From the NCBI RefSeq assembly GCF_001704415.2, contig NC_030817.1, forward strand, positions 33,863,550-33,927,549: a DNA stretch of 64,000 nucleotides, given 5' to 3'. Source of the stretch: Capra hircus (lineage: Eukaryota; Chordata; Mammalia; Artiodactyla; Bovidae). The position numbers and the translations under genes are program-made. The notes under the pieces are model-generated. The model was not told the origin of the DNA. It did not search any database and saw nothing but the letters and a program-made list of their open reading frames with translations. Below, in pieces: positions 55,621 to 64,000 of this stretch (the stretch's first letter is position 1; each line of letters begins with the position of its first letter).

Positions 55621-56383
55621 GGAAACTGCGGGGCTTCTATTATTGGTGGTAGTGAGGGGATCTCCAGCTGGTTCATTTCACTGGGACAGGTGCTGGGCCT
55701 TTTTTTTCCTGCCCCTCTCTTTCTTCTCCTCCATCATTCCACCAAATATATCGGGTCCCACTTGCCATCCTGAAAGCTCTGAATATCCCAGGAATTTGAA
55801 AGAGAGGGTTTGCCCACAGCAGATAAACTGAAGGGAATAGTCATTGTTCTTTCATTTCGGGGGGATGCTGATGTATCAAAGGAAGCAAGAAATCTAAGGG
55901 TTTGTATGGTAAGGAACTGAGGGGTAGGAAAATACTAAAGACCTGAATAATATAGTGTTTGAATGACAGATAAAATTTGAGAAGCTAAAGAAAAGGAAGA
56001 AAGTCACTCCCAGTCCTGGATAGCTGCAATCATCCATTTTCTCTGCTCTTTATCCTGGGTTATTAGTGGATACTAAAACCATATGCATAATTGTGCTGAT
56101 TCTTCATTGTAACTCCACGTATAAAATGATGCCTGGCACATTTAAACACCACTTTTAAATGTGAATAGGTTATAACTTGGCCCAACTCATCTACTTGCCT
56201 ACTAAGGACAAGACTGATTTAATCTCTTTCCTAAGAAAGATAAGCTATCATACATAAAAAGTCAGGGAACTATAAACAATAAGTGTAGCATTTATTTTTT
56301 TCTTTATATAACTACATCAACAGTGCACAAGAAGAGCTTAAAAAACTAAGCTCTCTGAATTTACTTCTTTATAAGTTGTTTAA
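55621..56383. other. Unassigned DNA
   Basis: No repeat or exon recognised. Confidence 0.4.
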
Positions 56384-56385
56384 TA

Positions 56386-56425
56386 TTGGGTTGGCCAAAA
56401 AGAACAAACTTTCTAGCCAACCCAA
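56386..56425. mobile_element. 40-bp palindromic mini-mariner
   Basis: TTGGGTTGGCCAAAAAG and CTTTCTAGCCAACCCAA are mariner terminal inverted repeats of the ruminant BTMAR type (15 of 17 positions complementary), separated by only six bases (AACAAA). TA flanks both ends (56384-56385 and 56426-56427). It has lost the whole interior, including the transposase. Confidence 0.9.
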
Positions 56426-56997
56426 TACTTCTACTATGCTTGACAATGTTTGTATAGGCTGTTCCTTGCACCAGGGCATCTGACCTTGGGGACAAGCAGG
56501 GCTCAAATCCAGCCCAGATTCTGTACAATAAGCCATGTGCCTATGAACTACATATACCTAGAACAATCACCTTTTAAGGAAACTTACAGCAGTTTACATG
56601 GGCTAGCAGTGGACCTCACTATAGACTCTCCTTTTATTCCTGCCCTATTCTCTTTTGAAAAAAAAAAAGGAGGGGGAGGCTGAAATCTCAACAATGGTCC
56701 TATCTTTGCTGGGTTTGTCTTCATCGCATTTCTGGTACACTAGTTTCTCTAGAAAATAGTCCTAAGTTAAAAATTATGATCTAAGGCTTTATTGGTAGGT
56801 ACAATTCCAGGGTATTAAGAGAGGGAACTGGAGAAAAAAGGAAAGTGGATAAAAATATGGTACACAGAGAGCTGACCACAGCATCATAAGAAAACGCAGC
56901 CAGTCAGTTAATGATGAAGGATATCTTCCAGGCAGCCTACATGAAACTGCCTGTCATTACTTCTCTCTCGTGGTTGAAGTTGGCCCTAAGGGACCAA
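56426..56997. other. Unassigned DNA
   Basis: No repeat or exon recognised; an A9-type tract lies near 56660. Confidence 0.4.
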
Positions 56998-57200
56998 TGA
57001 AAGTGAAAGTTTCAGTTGCTCAGTCATGTCCAACTCTTTGTGATCTCATGGACAGTAGCCTACCAGGCTCCTCTGTCCATGGAATTCTCCAGGCAAGAAT
57101 ACTGGAGTGGGTAGCCATTCCCTTCTCCAGGGGATCTTTCCAATCCAGGGATTGAAGCTGGTCTCCTGCATTGCAGGCAGTTTCTTTGCTATCTGAGCCA
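56998..57200 (-). mobile_element. Bov-tA SINE
   Basis: TCAGTTGCTCAGTCATGTCC, GGCAAGAATACTGGAGTGGG, CTGCATTGCAGGCAGTTTCT, TATCTGAGCCA. Confidence 0.93.
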
Positions 57201-57960
57201 TACGCTCCTTTCATATGTTGCCAGCTCCAGTGATTATTGGCTACGGAAACCAAAGCCCCTACTCTAGGATGTGGTGATCCATTTGGATCCACAAGTGATG
57301 TGAGAAGCCAGAGCTTCATGTGGGTACCGTAGAGTCAAGTCTAGGTGCTAAAACTGCTCTGGCTACTGCTGGATCACATGTGGGGCAAGCCAGGGCACAA
57401 CTGAGAAAATTTTAGAGCTCTGGCAGGCTTAGAAGACAAGGCAACGGCAATGACAATGGCGATGGGCAGGCGATGGCCAGGTCCCACATTGAGCAAGTAG
57501 AGGAGGACCCAGGAGACACACAGCCAAGCAATTCAAGACACCTGTCGTCAATGAGCACCACTACAAAAACAAAAGAACTAAAATCTTATCCCTTCTCAAT
57601 GCTTGTTAACATGAAAATACAGAAGAATTTATATTTTTTGATGACTCAATCCCATAACAAAAGTTAAGCAAGGTAGAAATTTTCATATGTTTACATGGAC
57701 AATATATCAATGATAATAAGGGAAATGGGCATAGACATGCCACAGCAGTAACTGTGTATGCAACAAAATTGGCTTATTATGTTTATCCTTTGGGAAATGG
57801 AAATAGCTTTACTTTAATAGAATGACAGCCACTGTACTGGGATTTACATGTAGTTGAAATTTATCTGATAACTCAGCACTAGTTTATTTCTAAAATACTA
57901 TGTGAAGGAAATTTGTCACACAATTCTAACAACTCAAAAAACAATAGTTGCCTCAACTCA
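57201..57960. other. Unassigned DNA
   Basis: No repeat or exon recognised. The GGCAACGGCAATGACAATGG stretch near 57439 is mildly repetitive. Confidence 0.4.
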
Positions 57961-58135
57961 CACACACACAGAAAATGGTGTCATATAGAAGTGATGGATA
58001 TGTTAATTAGTTTGACTGTGGTGACCTTTTCACAGTGTATATGTATATCAAAACATTGAGTTGTACAAATATATACAATTCATATATGTCAATGATACCT
58101 TTATAAAACTGTTTAAAAATATACATAAAATTTTA
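57961..58135 (+). mobile_element. Old L1 3' end
   Basis: AGTGATGGATATGTTAATTA, then TTGAGTTGTACAAATATATA and ATATGTCAATGATACCTTTA, resemble the 3' terminus of L1M elements. Confidence 0.55.
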
Positions 58136-58269
58136 AAATTAGAAAACAATGATATTGAATAGACACTTGCTATGCATGTATTTGAACATAGGTTAAGATA
58201 GGATAGTCAGGATGATGATTTGTCTGTGTGATATGACCACGCCTTCCTTATACAAGACATAAATTTATT

Positions 58270-58590
58270 TATTTTCCCTGTAAAAGTAAAGGTGCAAGTA
58301 ATTCAAGGCTGATGTGGCAGTTCCTTGGTCATCTGCAATGTAGACTATTCTCACTGTTCACTCTGCCAACTTTTGTTGCTTTTGACTGCACAGTCCGAGA
58401 AAGCAATTCAGCCATCATAACCACCGTCTAAGCAATGGCTGGAGGAAAGAGAGGAGGGGACCCATTTCCTTTAGTATCACTTCTTAGAAGTTATACACAT
58501 TGCTCTTTTCATAGCCCATTGTCCAAAATCTAGTCATATAGCCACATGTAGATTTTTCCTGGATAGTTTTGTGTCCAGATAAAAATCCAG
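58270..58590 (+). mobile_element. Ancient interspersed repeat, family not named
   Basis: GTAATTCAAGGCTGATGTGG, AGTATCACTTCTTAGAAGTT, CCCATTGTCCAAAATCTAGT and CATATAGCCACATGTAGATT follow the order of a common mammalian-wide repeat. Confidence 0.45.
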
Positions 58591-59119
58591 TTATTACCAT
58601 AAAAGAATGAGATTTCACAGAACCACTGCCTTTGTACCATAGCACAGGTTTCTCAATTAAAGATCACCCAAAGATCCCAAGCACAAACTAACCGGAAGTT
58701 ACAACTACCAAATTTGTATCTCATAAAACTCATTTTGCTCACTGACTAAGGAGGAAGAAGCAGTATTTTAAGTGACTGCTTTATAATCAGCATTTTCCTT
58801 AAAGGTTTTATCTAAACATGAATGACTAAGCAAACACGAAAAACTAAAGACAAACTCAATGTAACATACAATCCATTCTACCTAGATGTTACAATGATAA
58901 GACCTGATGGGAATAGGAAACAGTTGGTTATATGGACACCTGTTCTTCAACCTCAAGGAAACTTCCATTCCCCTAACTCCTAGAATGTTCTTGCACCAGG
59001 TCCGTGATGGCTGGGTCTTTCCCATTCTTCAAAAAAAAAAAAACAAAAACAAAACAAAATGGCTCAATGTCACTTCCTAGGAGTAAACCTACCACATATA
59101 AAAGAGATGCTTTCCAGGA
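58591..59119. other. Unassigned DNA
   Basis: No repeat or exon recognised. A 12-A tract lies at 59030-59042. Confidence 0.4.
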
Positions 59120-59258
59120 ACTCTCTAGTTCCTTGAGGGCAGTGACCTTGTTTGTCTTTTTCATCACTGTGTCTTGGAGATCTAGAATAGTGTTTGGCAC
59201 TTGCCAAGCATCCATTAATATTTGCTGAACAAATGAACAAAGATATGAATGAAGGAGT
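59120..59258 (+). mobile_element. L2 LINE 3' end
   Basis: TTCCTTGAGGGCAGTGACCT, AGTGTTTGGCACTTGCC and ATTAATATTTGCTGAACAAA are the L2 terminus. Confidence 0.78.
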
Positions 59259-59436
59259 TCCCATAGAGAAAATCCCATTGCAATGCAGACGGGTGTGACC
59301 TAAAGATATTGTTTCCATTTCCAGTTAGCCTGTCAATGGTAATCCTTTTTATCCATCTTCAGTCACATTCCTCTTCTAGTGCTCTCAGCAGCAATTCCAA
59401 ACCATTTTTTTCCTCTTGGAATCCCTCAGAGTAAAA

Positions 59437-59438
<2 letters not shown>

Positions 59439-59470
<32 letters not shown>
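59439..59470. repeat. (AC)16 microsatellite
   Basis: Sixteen uninterrupted AC units, a likely length polymorphism. Confidence 0.98.
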
Positions 59471-59474
<4 letters not shown>

Positions 59475-59489
59475 GTCAACAATCCTGAA

Positions 59490-60164
59490 CCAGCTCATCT
59501 TCCCATTCTGGATCATTCAAATATAACCCTATCCATGGTCATTTCCCCACTCAGATGTAAACAAAACTGCTCTTACATCCTCCAGTCCTCAAACTCCTGC
59601 CCTCTGTCTGTCTCTCACATCCAAGCTTCTCAAAGTAGCTGAGAATCAACATCTCTCCTTCCTTACCTTCTATTAACTCATTGACTATGGAGACGGTGAT
59701 GTGTGTGTGTGTTTTTTTTTTAACTATTTATTTGGCTGTTTCAGATCTTAGTTGAGGCACATGAGGTTTTTGTTGCTGCATGTGGGATCTTTTGTTGTGG
59801 CTTATGGGCTTAGTTGTCCCACAGCATGCGGGATCTTAGTTCCCCAACCAGGGATTGAAACCTTGTGCCCTGCTTTGAAAGGCATATTCTTAACCCATTG
59901 GGCCACCAGACATCTAGACTGTTCTAACTCAAGCCTTCTGCAGCAACCAATCACCACTAGGGCACCAGGGTTTCCAAACTGCCCTAATATTACTAGACTT
60001 CTTGAGTATTAGTCACTCTATTTTCCCTTGACTTCCATGGTCACTCTGCCCTCATTTCTCTTTTCTTCTGACTTTTTCTTTTCACCCTCCTTTGTTGACT
60101 TTTTCCACTGTCCACCCAGTCATACTGGTATTACCCAAGGTCTTACTCTAAGCCCTGTTCTGTT
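59490..60164 (+). mobile_element. L2 LINE former RT region, split by a CHR SINE
   Basis: ACAAAACTGCTCTTACATCC before the SINE; TGTTGACTTTTTCCACTGTC, TACCCAAGGTCTTACTCTAA and GCCCTGTTCTGTTCT after it, which resemble the L2 RT coding region around its VPQGSVLGPLLF motif. Many frameshifts. Confidence 0.5.
59712..59915 (-). mobile_element. CHR-type SINE in L2
   Basis: T run, GGCTGTTTCAGATCTTAGTT, TGCGGGATCTTAGTTCCCCA, ACCAGGGATTGAAACCTTGT, TCTTAACCCATTGGGCCACC end. A short TG run precedes it. Confidence 0.88.
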
Positions 60165-61192
60165 CTTGTTGCTATTCAGTAGCTAAGTGGTATCCAACTT
60201 ATTGTGACCCCATGGACTGCAGCATACCAGGCTTCCCTGTCCTACACTATCTCCTGGAGTTTGCTCAAATTCATGTCCATTGAGTCCGCAGTGCTAACTA
60301 TCTCATCCCCTGCTGCCCACTTCTCCCTTTGCCTTCAGTCTTCCCAGCATCAGGGTCTTTTCCAATGAGTTGGCTCTTCTCATCAGGTGGGCAAAGTATT
60401 GGAATGTCAGCATCAGTCCTTCCAGTGAATATTCAGGATTGATTTTCTTTAGGATTGACTGGTTTGATCTCCTTGCTGTCCAAGGAACTCTCAAGGGTAT
60501 TCTCCAACACCACAATTTGAAAGCATCAATTCTTCAGCACTCAGCCTTCTTTACTGTCCAACTCTCAGATCTGTACATGACTACTGGAAAAGCCATAACT
60601 TTTACTATATGGACCACTTGTTGGCAAAGTGATGTCACTGCTTTTTAATATGCTGTCTAGGTTTGTCATAGCTTTCCTTCCAAGGAGCAAGCATCTTTTA
60701 ATTTCATGGCTGCAGTCACTGTCTGTGATTTTGGAGCCCCCCCAAAAATAAAGTCTGTCACTGTTTCCATTGTTTCCCTATCTATTTGCCATGAAGTGAT
60801 GGGACCAGATGCCATTTTTTGAATGTTGATTTTCAAACCAAGTTGATTTTGAATGTTGAGTTTCATGCCAACTTTTTCACTCTCCTCTTTCACCTTCATC
60901 AAGAGACTAAGTTCTTCACTTTCTGCCATAATTGTGGTGTTCTCTACATATCTGAGGTTGTTGATATTTCTCCCAGAAACCTTGATTCCAGTTTGTAAGT
61001 CCTACAGCCTGGCATTTCTCATGATGTACTCTGCATATAAGTTAAATAAGCTGGTGACAAACATTGTACTCCTTTCCCAATTTGGAACCAGTCTGTTGCT
61101 CCGTGTAAGGTTCTGTTGCTTCTTGACCCACATACAGGTTTTTCAGGAGACAAGTAAGGTGGTCTGGTATTCCCATCTCTTTAAGAATTTTT
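60165..61192 (-). mobile_element. BovB LINE, 3' part (right portion resumes at 63697)
   Basis: Reverse complement of BovB from its 3' end (near AGTGGTATCCAACTTATTGT) through the C-terminal polyprotein and RT thumb (CTTCACTTTCTGCCATAATT, CTACATATCTGAGG) to TCTGGTATTCCCATCTCTTT. A tandem duplication of about 30 bases lies at about 60818-60876. Interrupted at 61192 by an L1 and continued at 63697-63928. Confidence 0.95.
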
Positions 61193-63686
61193 ATAACATC
61201 ATGACCAAGTGGGCTTTATCCCAGGGATGCAAGGATTCTTCAAATCAATCAACATAATATACCACATTAACAAATTGAAAGATAAAAGCCATATGATTAT
61301 CTCGATAGATGCAGAGGAAGCCTTTGACAAAATTCAACATCCATTTATGATAAAAACCTTCCAGAAAACAGGAATAGAAGGAATATACCTCAACATAATA
61401 AAAGCTATATATGACAAACCCACAGCAAACATTACCCTCAATGGTGAAAAATGCATTTCCCCTAAAGTCAGGAACAAGACAAGGGTGCCCACTCTCACCA
61501 CTACTATTCAACACAGTTTGGAAGTTTTGGCCACAGCAATCAGAGCAGAAAAAGAAATAAAAGGAATCCAGATTGAAAAAGAAGAAGTAAAACTCTCACT
61601 GTTTGCAGATGACATGATCCTCTATATAGAAAACCTTAAAGACTCCACCAGAAAATTACTAATCAATTAATATAGTAAAGTTGCAGGATATAAAATTAAC
61701 ACACAGAAATCCCTTGCATTCCTATACACTAACAATGAGAAAACAGAAAAAGAAATTAAGGAAACAATTCCATTCACCATTGCAACAAACAGAATAAAAT
61801 ACTTAGGAATATATCTACCTAAAGAAACAAAAGACTTATATATAGAAAACTATAAAACACTGATGAAAGAAATAAAAGCTGACACAAATAGATAGAAAAA
61901 TATACCATGTTCATGGGTTGGAAGAATCAATATAGTGAAAATGAGTATACTACCCAAAGCAATCTATAGATTCAATGCAATCCCTATCAAGCTACCAATG
62001 GTATTTTTCACAGAACTAGAACCAATAATTTCACAATTTGTATGGAAATACAAAAAACCTTGAATAGCCAAAGCAACCTTGAGAAAGAAGAATGGAACTG
62101 GAACCTCAACTGATTTTAGGCTATGCTACAAAGCTACAGTCATCAAGACAGTATGGTACTGGCACAAAGACAGAAATATAGATCAATGGAACAAAATAGA
62201 AAGCCCAGAGATAAATCCATGCATCTATGGACACCTTATCTTTGACAAAGGAGACAAGAATATACAATGGATTAAAGACAATCTCTTTAACAAGTGGTGC
62301 TGGCAAAACTGGTCAACCACTTGTAAAAGAATGAAACTAGAACACTTTCTAACACCATACACAAAAATAAACTTAAAATGGATTAAAGGTCTAAATGTAA
62401 GACCAGAAACTATAAAACTCCTAGAGGAGAACATAGGCAAAACACTCTCCGACATAAATCACAGCAGGATTCTCTATGACCCACCTCCCAGAGTAATGGA
62501 AATAAAAGCAAAAATAAACAAATGGGACCTAATTAAACTTAAAAGCTTTTGCACAATGAAGGAAACTATAAGCAAAGTGAAAAGACAGCCTTCAGAATGG
62601 GAGAAAATAATAGCAAATGAAGCAACTGACAAAGAATTAATCTCAAAAATATACAAGCAACTCCTGCAGCTCAATTCCAGAAAAATAAACGACCCAATCA
62701 AAAAATGGGCCAAAGAACTAAATAGACATTTCTCCAAAGAAGATATATAGATGGCTAAGAAACACATGAAAAGATGCTCAACATCACTCATTATCAGAGA
62801 AATGCAAATCAAAACCACAATGAGGTACCATTTCACACTGGTCAAAATGGCTGCTACCAAAAAGTCTACAAAGAATAAATGCTGGAGAGGGTGTGGAGAA
62901 AAGGGAACCCTCTTACACTCTTGGTGGGAATGCAAACTAATACAGCTACTATGGAGAACAGTGTGGAGATTCCTTAAAAAACTGAAATTAGAACTGCCAT
63001 ATGACCCAGCAATCCCACTGCTGGGCATACACACTGAGGAAACTAGAATTGAAAGAGACACGTGTACCCCAATGTTCATCACAGCACTGTTTATAACAGC
63101 CAGGACATGGAAGCAACCTAGATGTCCATCAGCAGATGAATGGATAAGAAAGCTGTGGTACATATACACAATGGAATATTACTCAGCCATTAAAAAGAAT
63201 ACATTTGAATCAGTTCTAATGAGATGGATGAAACTGGAGACTACTATACAGAGTGAAGTAAGCCAGAAAGAAAACCATCCATACAGTATACTAACGCATA
63301 TATATGGAATTTAGAAAGATAGTAATGTTGACCCTATATGTGAGACAGCAAAAGAGACATAAATATATAGAACAGTCTTTTGGATTCTGTGGGAGAGGGC
63401 GAGGGTGGGATGATTTGGGAGAATGGCACTGAAACATGCATATTATCATATGTGAAATGGATCGCCAGTTCAGGTTTGATGCATGGGACAGGGTGCTCGG
63501 GGCCGGTGCACTGGGATGACCCAGAGGGATGGGATGGGGAGGGAGGTGGGAGGGGGTTTCAGGATGGGGAACACATGTACACCTGTGGCTGATTCATGGC
63601 AATGTATGGCAAAACCACTACAATATTGTAAAGAAATTAGCCTCCAATTAAAATGAATATTTTTTTTAAAAATAAAGGAAGGAAAA
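61193..63686 (+). mobile_element. L1 (artiodactyl L1-BT-like), 5'-truncated, nested in BovB
   Basis: 2.5-kb insertion starting inside ORF2 (CATGACCAAGTGGGCTTTAT) and ending in the standard 3' UTR (GGGTTTCAGGATGGGGAACA, CCTCCAATTAAAATGAATAT) and an A-rich tail. The target-site duplication AAGAATTTTT lies at 61183-61192 and 63687-63696. ORF1 and the ORF2 endonuclease are absent through 5' truncation. Confidence 0.96.
61209..63314 (+). pseudogene. L1 ORF2 reverse transcriptase C-terminal two-thirds, dead
   Basis: One reading frame covers the rest of ORF2. Fingers/palm (IISIDAEEAFDKIQHPFM) come first, the FADD catalytic motif (61602-61613), then thumb and C-terminal domain with the Cys/His segment (CWRGCGEKGTLLHSWWECK, near 62881-62940) and LPYDPAIPLLGI. 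It is broken by four in-frame stops: TAA 61668, TAG 61893 (usual TGG), TGA 62061 (usual CGA), TAG 62748 (usual CAG). Between about 61451 and 61521 the conserved GCPLSPLLFN motif is in another frame. The original protein primes reverse transcription at the nicked target; this copy cannot. Confidence 0.93.
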
Positions 63687-63696
63687 AAGAATTTTT

Positions 63697-63928
63697 CATA
63701 GTTTGTTGTGGTCCACACAGTCAAAGGCTTTAGTGTAGTCAATGAAGCAGATATTTTTCTGGAATTCCCTAGCTTTCTCTATGATGCAACGAATGCTGGC
63801 AATTTGATCTCTGGTTCCTCTGCCTTTTTTAAACTCAGCTTGTACATCTGGAAGTTCTCAGTTTACATACTGCTGAAGCCTAGCTTGAAGGATTGTGAGC
63901 ATTACCTTGCTAGCATGTGAAATGAGAT
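63697..63928 (-). mobile_element. BovB LINE, continuation after the L1
   Basis: Resumes exactly after the duplicated AAGAATTTTT with CATAGTTTGTTGTGGTCCAC and covers the RT palm region in reverse (CAATTTGATCTCTGGTTCCT, GCTTGTACATCTGGAAG). Similarity ends near GTGAAATGAG. Confidence 0.93.
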
Positions 63929-64000
63929 GCTCTGTTCTTATTCTACATGAAATAATTGGAAATGGAATCTTTTCCACTTCCATCCTTTAGCAACTATATG

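Noticed and set aside
61209..61670. Intact reverse transcriptase gene
   Set aside because: 5'-truncated, four in-frame stops downstream, and a frame-shifted RT motif; a dead L1.
62474..63169. 231-codon minus-strand open frame, the longest in the window
   Set aside because: It lies antisense to the L1 ORF2 C-terminal region and has no recognisable protein features.
1..64000. CRISPR arrays, operons, prophage or bacterial defence systems
   Set aside because: No regularly spaced direct repeats and no prokaryotic gene organisation; the repeat content is that of a ruminant nuclear genome.

Overview
The window is nuclear DNA of a ruminant, most likely a bovid (cattle, bison, buffalo, sheep or goat; species not resolved). 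The evidence is the repeat content: BovB (RTE-type) LINE copies, Bov-A/Bov-tA SINEs (tRNA-Glu-derived head, AGC-rich or CAA-rich tail), CHR-type SINEs of cetartiodactyls, and an artiodactyl L1 with its characteristic 3' UTR. Older mammalian layers (L2, MIR, L1M, MER5/hAT, Tigger) lie underneath. I found no host protein-coding exon, tRNA, rRNA or ncRNA gene. The longer open frames are transposon remnants, read-throughs of SINEs, or antisense frames of LINEs, so the window looks intergenic or deeply intronic.

Layout. 1-3 kb: a BovB 3' piece, an L1 3' end and a SINE dimer. 3-11.7 kb: a long stretch with no recognised interspersed repeat, holding a 40-bp direct repeat pair. 11.7-15.5 kb: SINEs and a small L1 end. 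15.5-19.5 kb: mostly unassigned, with an unexplained GC/CpG-richer block at 18.2-18.8 kb. 19.6-20.85 kb: a minus-strand L1 carrying a BovB and a SINE insertion. 21.3-24.3 kb: BovB, L2, MIR and SINEs. 25.4-29.1 kb: a 1.8-kb BovB (+) with an internal deletion, facing an 0.8-kb BovB (-) to form an inverted repeat. 29.8-33.3 kb: a long minus-strand L2 interrupted by two CHR SINEs, an old L1 and a Bov-A SINE. 33.3-39.5 kb: MER5, MIR, hAT, SINEs and old L1 pieces. 39.6-42.5 kb: a nearly end-to-end Tigger1 DNA transposon with a dead transposase and three SINE intrusions. 44-48 kb: mostly single-copy and AT-rich. 48.9-49.4 kb: a solo ERV-type LTR. 50-60 kb: MIR, L2, L1, SINEs, a Tigger-type MITE and a 40-bp palindromic mini-mariner. 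60.2-63.9 kb: a BovB (-) split by a 5'-truncated 2.5-kb L1 (+), with a 10-bp target-site duplication.

Nothing works together as a pathway. What the window records is layered transposition: L2, MIR, Tigger and L1M first, then artiodactyl L1 and BovB, then CHR and Bov-A/tA SINEs, with several target-site duplications that fix the order of events. Repeat family names come from recognition of known consensus features, not from a database search. Boundaries are good to a few bases where a target-site duplication is quoted, and to roughly 10-30 bases elsewhere.
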